Of a DNA stretch of 64,000 nucleotides, positions 11,763-22,729 are shown one piece after another. Within the stretch, counting starts at the first letter, position 1, and each line of letters begins with the position of its first letter. The stretch lies in assembly GCF_003286085.1 (NCBI RefSeq), contig NW_020825321.1:248001-312000 (forward strand), in the 5' to 3' direction. The notes beneath the pieces are model-generated. The model was not told where the DNA came from. It ran no database searches and was given only the letters and a program-made list of their open reading frames with translations. Position numbers and translations under genes: made by a program. Origin of the DNA: Drosophila persimilis (taxonomy: Eukaryota; Arthropoda; Insecta; Diptera; Drosophilidae).

Positions 11763-12579
11763 TGTAACGAACCCAAAAGGGTTCGCTACAACGCCTCTCC
11801 CAACGCCCAATAAAAACCCTGCTACTAAATTACAACACCTCGCCCAACGGAAATTGATTTACTACACGAACACCCCCCCCTCCACACATTGCCACCGATT
11901 GACACGCGCCGTCTTCATAACGCTGACCAAACACACCAGGTCGCGCGGACTTCCACCACTCCAGACGAAGCCACCGGCCAGGCGCAGTCTTCCGGGTTCA
12001 TCAACTACAAAACGATGACACCGCGGAAGCCCACGACAAGCACACAACGGCAAACCCGCCAGCTCGCCAAAAACACGAAGAGACAGAACTAGGTCAACCC
12101 GCGATCGCCAGAACGGCGAAGTGCACCCCGACGCGGAAGTGCACTTCTGAACCCGCTGACACAGCGCCCATTGGCGTATAAATAGACGCCGACTGAAAAC
12201 CAGAAGGCAACTTACGCAGAGACCCAGTCCGGAGCACAGACGCGGTACCCGGAACCCACCAGAAGACATCGGCGCCCAATTAAAAATAAGTCATTTAAAC
12301 CGCTAAGAAATACAATAAAGTGTCAAATTTGCAAAGTAAAAACACCCGATTGCGTAAGTTCACCCCAATCAGCCGAGGCACCGACGTCGCCCCACTCCGA
12401 GTCCACACGGTCGTTTCGTATACACGACTAGCGACACCCATTCTGGCCTCGATCCACCTCTATACGACAGGCCGCTCCCTGACGCCGCCCTTAAGGTTCC
12501 ATCACATTTCTACAAATTTCTTGAGAACTGACCCCTGGACGTGACTGAGCTTACCTCAGCCTGAAATAGGTCCATCACA
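11763..12579 (+). repeat. 3' LTR of the Osvaldo-like element
   Basis: The 817-bp LTR runs from TGTAACGAACCC to CCATCACA and is preceded by the purine tract AAAGGGGAGGG at 11752-11762. It carries TATAAATAG at 12177-12185 and AATAAA at 12314-12319. It contains 33 bp that the 5' LTR lacks. Confidence 0.9.
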
Positions 12580-12589
12580 CTTGTATTCT

Positions 12590-13180
12590 CCTGAGTCATG
12601 AAAAGTTTATTATTTTCCCTCCAAGTCTGAAATTTGTCTTTCCGCGTTATATAAGACATTATTGCATTGTCTTTGCATTATTTTTCTTAATTAGTTCATA
12701 ATGGAAATTTAACCTAAACTAGCCTTTAACCGGTTCCCATTGGAGTCCTAATGTTTTGACGGATTCACTCTCCTAAATGGTTAATACTTTATTTTCTTGG
12801 TCATCTCTAACGCCTTCTATAATTTCAGTGACATTTGCTATCCACTTTCTTAAGTTAAATCCAACCTTATTAAACTTCCGGGTAATTTCCTTTACATGCT
12901 TTTTAGCATCCAGTATCGAGTCGGCACCTGTCACGATTTCCCTAATGGCTTGATTTTTGCTATTATCTGCTATTGCAACAAGCACCCTGGTTGCTAAGTA
13001 GGGTGCTAAAGCTGTACCGTACGAAACGGTTGTAAGTTTATACTCTTTTAACTTTTCGTTTGGAATATCTCTCCAAATTATATGCAAATATTGTTGATCT
13101 TCTTTATCAACATTAATTTGCCGGTACATTTTTTCAATGTCCGCAGATATTACTATCTTGGACGACAGGAAAGATAGCTG
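12590..13180 (-). pseudogene. BEL/Pao reverse transcriptase fragment (orphan, AT-rich)
   Basis: On the minus strand the frame 13129-12773 reads MYRQINVDKEDQQYLHI, then SYGTALAPYLATR, and KVGFNLRKW. These are conserved BEL RT blocks that normally follow ADIEKMYRQ, itself readable just upstream to about 13165. The palm YVDD block is not seen: the sequence goes from ATRVLVAIAD to GADSILDAKKHV, so a deletion probably removed it. Downstream, SVKTLGLQW continues the same domain in another frame. The codon use is AT-rich and differs from the other BEL families here. No LTR or other domain adjoins it. Confidence 0.75.
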
Positions 13181-13249
13181 TTAGACTAATATTCGAAGAA
13201 AATTAGCAGTAAAATTACTAAGTTCTCTTAGCATACATTCAAAATACAA

Positions 13250-15610
13250 ATACCACTACAATTACTAATTACTAGAAAGATGTGTAAGGATTAGTAATTT
13301 AATAAGAGGAAGAGAATTAGTGGTGGATATAATATGGTAGAGGGAATTATAATCCGAGCATAAGACCCTAAACGGTTCATGCAAGGAATAATTCGATCTA
13401 CAAAGTGGAAGGAACAACGGTATAAAATTTCTAGTCAGTCTAATAGGAATCGTGAAGTTTATGCGGCTCAACAGATCAGGGCTGTCTATGTCACCCCTGA
13501 TCAAGTTGTGCATAAATATCACACCAAGCATTTTTCTACGGTTAACTAAGGATGGGAGGTTTACTAATAATAGTCTACTAGAGTAAGATGGGAGTCTTAC
13601 ACCCGCATCCCAGTTAAGGCCCCGCAGAGCAAAGAGTAAAAAGTTTTTCTGTACTGATTCTATACGGTCCTGGTGTACTTTGTAGTGAGGGCACCATACA
13701 CAGGAGCCGTATTCTAAGATCGGGCTAACAAGCGAGTTAGAGAGAGTCTTTGTTACATAGGGGTCGTCCAACTCCTTTGACCACCTCTTTATAAACCAAA
13801 GCACGCCCATGGCCTTATTTACCATGGTAGAAATGTGTTCGGAAAACTTTAACTTGGGGTCTAACATAACACCCAGATCATCCACCAGAGTAATCTCTCA
13901 AGAGAACCACCAAATAGGGTATAGGGAGCCAACAAGGGGTTAGAACGATGAAATGTCATAACTTTGCATTTCGAGGCATTAAGGTGTAACAACTTTGCAC
14001 AACACCATGACTGAAAGTTATTGAGATCGGATTGCAAGCCAGAATGAAATGAAATGTCCTTGTACTGGACACAGAGTTTAACATCATCCGCATACATAAG
14101 TAATCGAGAGTATGTTTATACTAAAGGCAAGTCATTAATAAAGAGTGTAAAGAGTAAGGGGCATAGATGGCTGCCCTGTGGTACTCCCGAAGAAATCTTT
14201 AATGGTGAAGAGAGGGAGTTTTTGAAGAGGACTCTTTGAGACCTAGAACAAAGATAGCTAGAAATCCATCTCAGGAGGTTGGGCGGAAACCCTAAAAGGT
14301 CAAGTTTATGTGCTAAAAGGGAATGGTTTACAGAGTCGAATGCTTTACTAAAGTCGGTGTAAATTACATTCGTCTGTAAGTTACCTTGAAAGCCTTTAAT
14401 AATGAACTCTAACAAGTTTTTGGTGGCCTTATAAATCCATGCTGAGTAGGAGATATAAGTGACTTGCAAAGATGTTGCAGGTGCGGAGTTAATACCTTCT
14501 CAAACCTTTTTAATGGGGAGGAATTATAATAGATGCCTTCCAGATCGGGGGTAAGCAAGAAGAATCAATGGACAGGGTGAATAGTTTAAGCAAGGGACAC
14601 AGTGCCTCGGCGGTGAAAACACCGGGTCAAATAGATCGATTTTTGCCGACGTATTACAAAATGATTACGAAGCAGTAAAACTGTTTAGGGTCCTAAGAAA
14701 AACGTATCCTGTATCGAGATAAGTAGTTCTTATAGCATTGAGCATTAAGAACTGAGTAGGCGAACCCACTTATTGAAATTTTTTATAAAGTCTTGATTTT
14801 AATTTTTTTAGACTGGATAACTCTTTGGTAAGCCAAGGGGGTTTTCCAGATCTAATCGGACAAATAAGAGGGACACAAGAATCAAAAAATGTGCCAAGAG
14901 CATTGTACAAAATGTTTGTGCCTTTTACAGTGCACAAGTACAAAGCGGACCAATCAAAATCCCTAAAAAACTCGGCTTTACGAAAGCAGTGGACAGGTAG
15001 CCTACTCGCCCGATCCAATACAGTTGGTCCTATATCTAGCGACACTTTGAAAGTGGGATGGTAGGAGTCTTCAGATATAGTGAGCGGAAGGGATCGGGTT
15101 ACAAAGCACAGATCAAGCAATAGACCCAAAGAATTCTTCACATGATTGACTTGAGACAGGGACAGGTCAAGCAAGCCGTCCACAAAGTCATGTCGCGATA
15201 TGGGCACTAGGATACTAGACTCGTTTACCGAAGACCACACGGTTCCTGGCAAGTTGAAGTCACCAAGTGCTGTTCATAAATTAACATATCAGAAGAAGGT
15301 GGAATATACGAGCATGTAATGTATATAACGAAAACGGGAGGAATCATTTTTACACACAACAATTTCAGTTCTTGTTGAACTTGGACTGTTAAGTGTTCCG
15401 ACGTGAAATTTGAGTCCACTACAATCAGAGCCTCTCCTGCACGTTTCTAAAAGTTATGTACCGACCTGCCAAAACCTCGGAATTAAGAATTTACGGCTTT
15501 TACCAGGTTTCGGTAAGCACAATAACGTGGGAAGCAATACTATTCCGGAAAAGAATGCTTAGCTTACTACGTGTTAATAACTTAAAAGAAAAGTCTAGAC
15601 ATTTGCGAGT
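13250..15610 (-). mobile_element. CR1-like non-LTR retrotransposon, copy A (5' truncated)
   Basis: Read on the minus strand, this holds an endonuclease fragment, a reverse transcriptase and a 3' end (ATTAGTAATTGTAGT near 13255-13270) shared with the copy ending at 47722. It matches that copy closely over ORF2 but retains some stretches the other lost, for example the ETW-containing start of the endonuclease near 15510-15545. ORF1 and the 5' end are absent. The clade (CR1/Jockey superfamily) is inferred from protein style. Confidence 0.82.
13265..15560 (-). pseudogene. CR1-like ORF2: endonuclease and reverse transcriptase (copy A)
   Basis: This would nick target DNA and copy the LINE RNA. From the 5' side, an APE-type endonuclease piece reads LPGTVWSSVNES and DGLLDLSLSQV (about 15250-15130). 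A linker (GKPPWLTKELSSLKKLKSRLYKKF) ends at 14770. The RT includes FSKAFDSVNHSLLAHKLDLLGFPPNLL and SGVPQGS (14469-14116). The polymerase motif is MYADDVKLC at the start of frame 14097-13861, and the C-terminal part occupies 13885-13265. The linker-to-RT stretch around 14500-14770 has lost coding sequence, and frameshifts separate all segments. It is inactive. Confidence 0.82.
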
Positions 15611-16017
15611 TGAGTTGTAAACTTAAACTAGATTTTATTCCTAAAATCAGAGCCTTATGTGTGATTTGACAATGAGGTAGGGGGATATATTTTTGTATTC
15701 TATAAATATCGTTAGACCTACTCAAAGGATACATCTTACTGCGGGTGTCTATTTGAGTGCATGCTTAAAATATTGTTATTGTAGGACTGCATTGGTTAAG
15801 TGTATTCTCCACTTCTTTTTTGTTGTAGTATCATTTAACGGGTTTTACATATCTTTATTTACACCCGAACAGTCATAACTTTTCTACTTTATGTGATTTA
15901 TTTAGAAATCAGTTTTTTTGATACATGAGTGAATGTGTACAATAATATATTTATGTTTGAACATTCTGCAAGCGGTCGAAAGTGGCATGGTTTTGACGAT
16001 AACGATGGTTTTGACGA
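15611..16017. other. Unassigned AT-rich spacer
   Basis: About 400 bp with no convincing coding signal. The last 70 bp contain a sequence (TGTTTGAACATTCTGCAAG) that recurs in diverged form just after the BEL element at 22339. It then has a short tandem repeat of an ATGGTTTTGACGA unit directly before the LTR. Confidence 0.5.
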
Positions 16018-16399
16018 TGTTCGGGCCAGCCGCTGAAGAATAACCGTAACTTTAACATTATTATTGTATGAGCAGAGAGAGCCGTCTATGTTGTAAAGCG
16101 TTGACTTTCTGCAGAGCTGCTGCGCTCTCCCGCTAAAGGGGCTCTCTGCCGCCGCCACTTCGGCAATTACTTTGATCTGCTGCCGCCACTTCGGCAATCA
16201 CTTTGATCTAACGCCGTCGTCTATAGTTTAGTTCTATGCTAACCCCTCTGCGCATTGCTTGCATATCGATCTCGCATAAATTTTATCTGGCAATAGCAAG
16301 CAATCGGCTTCCGCTAAGCCACCAAGATTAAATACGAATTATAATTCTCTTTTCATTTTTGAAACACATAGGTGCCAAAAAAGCTTGGCATCTCAAACA
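16018..16399 (+). repeat. 5' LTR of BEL family 1 copy 2
   Basis: The 382-bp LTR runs from TGTTCGGGCC to CTCAAACA. It is 13 bp shorter than the 3' LTR because of a deletion near 16340-16345 (the AAGTTTAACCCAA stretch is missing), and differs at several single bases. It has diverged more from its own partner than the partner has from copy 1's LTR. Confidence 0.9.
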
Positions 16400-16418
16400 T
16401 TGGTGACTCCCCGACGTG
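16400..16418 (+). promoter_or_regulatory. Probable primer binding site of BEL family 1
   Basis: TTGGTGACTCCCCGACGTG directly follows the LTR. The TTGGTGAC start is shared with the roo-like element's site at about 39397-39414. Part of it (CTCCCCGACG) resembles a tRNA-Asp 3' end, but I cannot assign the tRNA with confidence. Confidence 0.5.
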
Positions 16419-16736
16419 ATATAAAACCATTTCTTAATCGCGTTCCGTTAAAACACTTATTAATTATACAATATTGTGTTGTTGGGTAGTTTTACTACCA
16501 ACAAATACATTTGGGTGCACATTGAAAAACAGTTTAAAGTGCAAATTCAGTGAGAGTGCGGCTGGAATATTTATAGACAAATTCCGGTACTTAAGCGTCG
16601 AATCTCTCATTCTCTGCGCAGCTGCAGCCGCGGTTCTTGACTTTTCGTGTCTTGCATTCTCGCTCTCGCGTCTATACATCGTCGCTTAAACGGTATTTCA
16701 TTTTCCGTTGTTGTGTCGAATTGCACAACGGTTAAC

Positions 16737-18928
16737 ATGGACAACGATCCAAATACAGGCGCGAGCGGAAATATTGTGGTGGCTGATTCCACAGGCTTGG
16801 CGAATCCTTCGCGGGGAATAAAATCGATAAGCTGACCGCCGCGGAAGTCGGGGTGCGCCTTGATATGTTGGCAGAAATTCGAGAGGAATTTAATAAGGCC
16901 CATAATGAATTGGAGGCTCTCGATCAAAACGAGATTGGGAATGAGCTGCGCGAAATCTTCGATACTCTTTTCATATCGTTGAAAGCTGAGTTGCTGGCTG
17001 CTGTTGAAGTAAGCCAGTCACACGCCGCTGCCCATTCTACGACTCTGCCAAGCCATTCCGGACATAGTACCATCATCATGGCTCACAAGCAGCGACTTCC
17101 TGAGCTGAAGGTGCCTAAGTTTTCTGGTGGATACGTCGAGTTCTCGGATTTTATGGCAATGTTCAAATCGGTGATTGAAGCGGATGCGGATCTCAGTGAC
17201 TTCGAGAAATTCCAACACCTTCGCTCTTGCCTCGCTGATGCGGCTTTGGATTCGGTTCGATCGTTGGAGCTCTCCAGTGCCAATTATCGTGAGGCTCTGG
17301 ATATACTTAATAAACGCTTTAATAACAAAAGACTTGTTTTCCAGGCACACTTCAAGAAGATTCTTGGGCTAAAGAGGGTAGACTCGCATTCTGCTAAAAG
17401 GCTTCGGGAGTTTTCGGATGCAGTCAATTTACACATGCGAGCGTTGCAGACATTGGGAACTGCTGAGGAGATTTCAGGATTCATGGTTATCAACATGCTG
17501 CTGCAGAAGTTGGATTCGAAGACGCAAACCAAATGGGAGGAGCACACATCGTCGGATGCTATACCTGCCGCAGAGGAATTCTTCGAATTCTGGCAGCAAC
17601 GCTGCCAGAAAATGGAGCGATTGGAATATGCTACAGCGACACACGCTAGTAGCGATCAGGTGGGAAAAAACCATTCCTATACGCAGGTTAAGAAAACGTT
17701 TGTAGCTTCCAACTCTTCCGCCGACCCGTCTGTATGCGTCTTTTGCCACTCAGCGGGCCATGGAATATACTCGTGCAAGATATTCGGAAATCTCTCACCG
17801 TTGCTGCGCCACAAAGAAGTGAAGAAGCTTTCCCTATGCTTCAATTGCCTAAAACCGGGGCACCGGACCCGCGCATGCAATAGTGGAAAATGTCGAGAAT
17901 GCGGCGGTAGGCATCATAGTTTGTTGCACTTCGATAGTATACAGCCCACAACACAAGGCTGCCCAGGTATTACTCCTCCCGATCTGGCCGTTCAACCGGA
18001 CACTCTTTCCGTTGCTCAAAATTCTGCTAGCAGCTCGTCTCTACCTTCGTCTACCTCTCTTGCTGCCCAAGGTCTTCACTCTGATGTCGTGCTTCTGGCT
18101 ACAGCCGTGGTTCTCGTAAAGAATCGGTCTGGCGTTTTAGTTCCTTGTCGTGCCATCTTAGATTCAGGATCGCAGCTGCATCTCGTCACATCCAGGTTCG
18201 CCCAGCAGCTTCAGCTTAGGAGAACTCAATCGTCTGCACTTGTGTCTGGACTGGGCGATACCAGCGTTTCTACTAAGGGATCCACCATAAGCATTTGTAT
18301 GCATTCTCGCACCTCTGCTTACACAACTACGCTTACTGCTCTCATCGCCCCCACGATTACCGATTCTCAACCAAGTATGACAGTAAATGTATCCGACTGG
18401 CGTATTCCATCTAACATTCAGCTCGCTGATCCTGCATTTTTCAATCCTCAACGGGTTGATCTTCTCATTGGTGCGAGCGTTTTTTATGATCTCCTCTGCG
18501 TAGGGCAAATCAAACTCACCGATGGATTGCCTCTTCTGCAGAAGACCCGGTTTGGGTGGATCGTATCTGGCGGTGGACAGAAGGTATCAAGCTCGGCGCT
18601 TTTGGCCACGCACAATTGTCCAGATTCGATAGCTGAGATGGAAGCAAGGTTGGATAAAACTCTTCGTATGTTTTGGGAAGTCGAGAATTGTGTGGAGGCT
18701 GGGTTGAATACCAAAGAAGAAGACGATTGTGAAGCACATTTCGTAAGCCACCTTTCACGGTTGCCATCCGGGGAGTATGCAGTTCGTCTGCCGCTAAATA
18801 ACAATACTGATCGTGTAGGAGAATCTTATGCTCAGGCTTATCGACGGTTCATCAGTCTGGAGCGAAAACTGGAGCGTAATCCTACACTCAAGGAGCGGTA
18901 TTCCGCCTTTATTAAGGAAGTACATTGA
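16737..18928 (+). pseudogene. gag-pro: BEL family 1 copy 2: Gag plus aspartic protease
   Basis: The ATG at 16737 (MDNDPNTGASGN) follows a leader of about 340 bp and is the likely original start. Its frame stops near 16835, and the main Gag frame resumes from about 16853, so a small frameshift lies near 16800-16850. Zinc knuckles CVFCHSAGHGIYSC, CFNCLKPGHRTRAC and CRECGGRHH are intact, as is the DSGSQ protease site. Unlike copy 1, the protease-RT join (MFWEVENCVEAG) is intact. One extra base near 18911-18918 then throws the frame out, ending at 18928. The rest of the polymerase continues in the next frame. Confidence 0.87.
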
Positions 18929-19784
18929 TTTGCATCATATGCACCAAGTCAACCCTGATTCCCGTAGCCTCTGCAAATATTTCTTGCCTCATCACTGTGT
19001 CCTAAAGGAGGACAGTACGACGACAAAACTCCGTGTCGTTTTCGATGGATCCGCAGCTACATCAACTGGATATTCTCTAAATGATGTGATGATGACAGGC
19101 CCTGTTATTCAGCCTGCATTGTTTAACATATTGATTCGCTTTCGAACATATCCAGTCGCTCTCACTGGGGACATTTGTAAAATGTACCGCTGCGTACGAG
19201 TGTCTCCACCCGACAATTTGTATCAGTGCATCCTATGGCGAGATTCCATCGAGTCCGAGGTTCAAGTCTACACATTAGACACCGTCACATACGGGACGAG
19301 GGCTGCATCATTTTTAGCGGTCCGCGCAATGCACCAGCTGGCTATCGACGAGGGTGAATCCTACCCTCTTGGCTCAGCTGCTCTGCGGCAGGAGTTTTAC
19401 GTGGATGACCTTATTTCGGGCGGTAATTCAGTCGCACAGGTCATGGACAAGATGCACCAAACATCAGCTTTACTGTCCCGTGGTAACTTTAGACTTAGGA
19501 AATGGTGCTCCAGTCACCAGGAAGTACTTGAGGGAACCCCTGAAGATGACATAGAGAAGTTCCTAAAGTTTAATGATGGAAGCGACATAGCCAAAACTCT
19601 CGGCTTAGCGTGGGACCCTGCTTCGGATCAGCTGCTTTTTGCCTTGTCCGCACTGGACACAAACTCAAAGCCATCAAAGCGGTCGGTTTTATCTACGATT
19701 CCGCGGTTCTACGACCCTCTTGGATTGATAAAATTGCAAAATCTTCCTTCAGCAGCTTTGGAGAGAAAATTTGGATTGGGATGA
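18828..19784 (+). pseudogene. pol: BEL family 1 copy 2: reverse transcriptase
   Basis: The frame resumes RT after the frameshift near 18915, with the first catalytic block (LTGDICKMYRC), SYPLGSAALRQEFYVDD for the YVDD motif (about 19395-19410) and the KWCSSHQEVL connection. It ends after FYDPLGLI because a deletion near 19735, relative to copy 1, shifts the frame again. BEL RTs copy the element RNA inside Gag particles. The domain itself has no internal stop. Confidence 0.86.
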
Positions 19785-21969
19785 AAGCCTACCCTCAGCA
19801 TTGCAGTCAACTTGGATGAACTTGAGAAATAGTTTGGCAAGCATTTCTCGGATCTCATTTCCTCGCTTGGTTCTTCGTTCTAGTGTGGCTACAGAAGTTC
19901 ACGGATTCTGTGATGCCAGCTTAGAAGCATATGGCGCTTGCGTGTATGTCGTGTCCAGGGAAGCCCAGTCTTCGAGCCACGTTTTGTGCTCAAAGTCGCG
20001 AGTGGCGCCGCTAAAGACTATATCGATTCCTAAGCTGGAATTAAGTGGAGCCCATTTGCATGCGAAAATCATGCAGAATGTAAAGGACATGGGAATCTTT
20101 ACAGGTCGGTTCTATTGCTGGTCGGATTCGTCAACAGCATTATCTTGGATTAGGGACGAGCCAGCTAAATTTCAAGTTTTCGTGGCAAATCGAGTGGCAT
20201 CAATTCAGGAGTTGACGGCAGCCATGGAATGGCGCTATGCTCCCACATCTTTAAATCCTGCTGATATTCTCTCGAGAGGCTCGCTTCCCAACCATCTTAT
20301 CCAGTCAGAGCTATGGTTTCACGGCCCATCCTTTTTGCTAGGCTCCAAGGATAAGTGGCCTGTATCTCCATCTAACAACATAGCAACTTTGGAGCTTCGC
20401 AAGAGAGGATTGCTAATCACGTCTCCACATGCCGATCTCACGTCCGGATGCAAATTTGCGAATTCATTCTTTCGCATGCAGCGCACATTCGCCTACATGC
20501 ATAAATTTATACATCGTCTTAGGCATCCAGGACTCACCGTTTCTGATATTCGGCAAGGAACGCATCTTCTAATTCGACACATTCAGCTGGAAAATTTGTG
20601 GATGGACATAAAGGAGATTCGGCGCAATGGTCAAGTCATGAAATCCAGTTCTATTAGTTCGCTCAACCCGTTCATCGATCATTCTTGACTACTTAGAGTT
20701 GGAGGTCGTCTTGGCAACTCATCGCTAGGATTTGACGCTCAGCACCCGCTCATTCTGCCAAAGGGACATTCCATTAGCTTTGCGCTGATAAGATATTACC
20801 ATGAAAGAATCCTCCATGCCGGACCTCGCGCCTTGCTATCCAAAATTCGGCTGGAATATTGGCCCATTGGAGGTGTTAAGGCAGTGTCAAGGGTCGTCAG
20901 CAGATGTGTGAGATGCTTCAGGACTAGGCCGCGCATGGTCGAACACATTATGGGAGACCTACCTAAGGAACGTTTGGAAGGATCTCGAGCTTTTGAAGTC
21001 ACTGGAGTAGATTACTGTGGACCTTTTTTCTACCGATCAGAAATCCGCACAAGGCCTCCGATCAAGTGCTACATTAGCGTATTCATCTGCTTCACTTCTA
21101 AGGCTATACACATGGAGCTCGTAAAGGATTTGACCACCGCATCGTTTCTAGGCGCACTAAAGCGTTTTACTTCCACTCGAGGAAGGCCAAGTCAAATTTG
21201 GTTGGACAATGCGACAAACTTCGTTGGGGCCAAGAACGAGCTTCTGGAGCTAAAGAAGCTCTGTCTGAGCGAACCGCATATGAAGGAGGTCCACGAATCC
21301 TGCTTGGCTGACTCGATCGACTGGCGTTTCATCCCACCTCGCTCTCCGAATTTTGGCGGGTTGTGGGAAGCGGCCGTGAAGACCGCAAAATATCACCTGT
21401 ACCGCTCAGTTGGACCATCTGTGCTTAGCTTCGACGAGCTGCGCACTCTGATCTGTCAGATCACTGCAATTGTTAACTCTCGCCCTTTGCTCTCGCTTTC
21501 AGAAAATCCTGATGATTTAGACGTTTTGACTCCTGCTCAACTGCTTTTAGGCGGCCCCCATGAGCAAATCCTCGAGCCTGACCTAACGAAGCTGAACTAC
21601 AATCGTCTGGATGGCTGGCAGCGGGTCACCCAACTACAACAAATATTTTGGAGCCGTTGGCGCGAAGAGTATCTCACTCTTTTGCAAGAGCGCGCGAAGT
21701 GGCGTACCCCCGCGGAAAGCATCTGCAACAACGACCTCGTTCTGGTGAAGGACGAAAATCTTCCTCCAATGCGTTGGCCACTGGCTAGAGTGGTCGATGT
21801 CGTTTTCGGCAAGGACGGAGTGTGTCGCGTCGCTGACCTGAAGACATCCTCAGGAAACATCAGGAGGGCCGTCACTCGGCTATGTTTGCTGCCCCTTAAG
21901 GAATCTGTTGAGAGACTAGCTCCCAAAGGGGGGAGTATGTTCGGGCCAGCCGCTGAAGAAAAACCGTAA
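19771..21969 (+). pseudogene. int: BEL family 1 copy 2: RNase H and integrase
   Basis: RNase H (GFCDASLEAYGACVYV, then WSDSSTALSWI) and the start of integrase read in frame from 19771 to a TGA at 20686-20688, where copy 1 has GGA. The same frame continues from 20689 through the HHCC region and core (VDYCGPFF, WLDNATNFVG, GGLWEAAVK) to 21969. The C-terminus is whole, because the premature TAG of copy 1 is a TGG here. The protein end runs about 30 bp into the 3' LTR, as in many BEL elements. Confidence 0.87.
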
Positions 21970-22332
21970 CTTTAACATTATTATTGTATGAGCAGAGAGA
22001 GCCGCCTATGTTGTAAAGCGTTGACTTTCTGCAGAGCTGCTGCGCTCTCCCGCTAAAGGGACTCTCTGCCGCCGCCACTTCGGCAATTACTTTGATCTGC
22101 TGCCGCCACTTCGGCAATCACTTTGATCTAACTCCGTCGTCTATAGTTTAGTTCTATGCTAACCCCTCTGCGCATTGGTTGCATATCGATCTCGCGTAAA
22201 TTTTATCTGGCAATAGCAAGCAATCGGCTTCCGCTAAGCCACCAAGATTAAATACGAATTATAAAGTTTAACCCAAAATCTCTTTTCATTTTTGAAACAC
22301 ATAGGTGCCAAAAAAGCTTGGCATCTCAAACA
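21938..22332 (+). repeat. 3' LTR of BEL family 1 copy 2
   Basis: The 395-bp LTR has TG...CA ends and is preceded by the purine tract AAAGGGGGGAG. It is nearly identical to 5144-5538. Confidence 0.92.
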
Positions 22333-22729
22333 ATGTTCATGTTTGAAAATTCTGCAAAAGTCCGAAAGTAGCACGGTGTTGTATTTTGATTCTTTTGAAT
22401 CTTTTTGTGTCAATTACAGTGGGTAGGGAAGTGCTATCGTTTACAGCCTTCCTGCTACTTTAATTTTTCTTATGGCATAGATTATTCATATTATTATTAT
22501 TATTATGATTCCGAACATAATTCTTGTTAAATCATGATGACCTTCTTTTAACAATTTAAATTTTTTTCTTAGCTTATCCATTTCTTCTGTATTTTCTGTA
22601 CCAACATTTTTGGTATTTTACTAATAAAACTTATATAAAAGGATGAAATTGGCTTGTAGCTTTCCGTTTGAATACTCTGATGAGGTACTAGTATATTATC
22701 ATCGGTTCGCACAGTACAACCATGTATTC
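22333..22729. other. Unassigned AT-rich spacer
   Basis: No coding region recognised. The first 50 bp repeat, in diverged form, the sequence left of the BEL element (15952-16005). There is a short (ATT)n run near 22485-22508. The remainder ends where the DINE-1 begins. Confidence 0.5.

Larger units (their letters stand above)
5654..12579 (+). mobile_element. Osvaldo/Ulysses-like Ty3/gypsy retrotransposon
   Basis: This GC-rich element, clearly different in composition from its AT-rich surroundings, has two LTRs of roughly 0.8 kb, a primer site matching tRNA-Lys, gag, protease, RT/RNase H and integrase in Ty3/gypsy order, and no env. The GC-rich coding, long LTRs and Lys primer site recall the Osvaldo/Ulysses lineage of Drosophila; that assignment is inference from memory. 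No target-site duplication could be identified because the outer end of the 5' LTR is altered. Every ORF carries frameshifts, so the copy is inactive. Confidence 0.8.
16018..22332 (+). mobile_element. BEL/Pao LTR retrotransposon, family 1 copy 2 (both LTRs)
   Basis: A structurally complete element: 5' LTR, primer-site region, leader, Gag-protease, RT/RNase H, integrase, polypurine tract and 3' LTR. It is nearly identical to copy 1 but carries different lesions. No 5-bp target duplication is visible (GACGA on the left, ATGTT on the right). Instead about 45 bp of flanking sequence is repeated in diverged form on both sides. It lies in the same orientation as copy 1, about 10.5 kb away (3' LTR of copy 1 to 5' LTR here). 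Confidence 0.92.

Noticed and set aside
11837-12269. Minus-strand ORFs across the Osvaldo-like LTR (and the matching ones at 5798-6131)
   Set aside because: They recur in both LTRs only because the LTRs are duplicated; GC-rich antisense frames without a recognisable domain.
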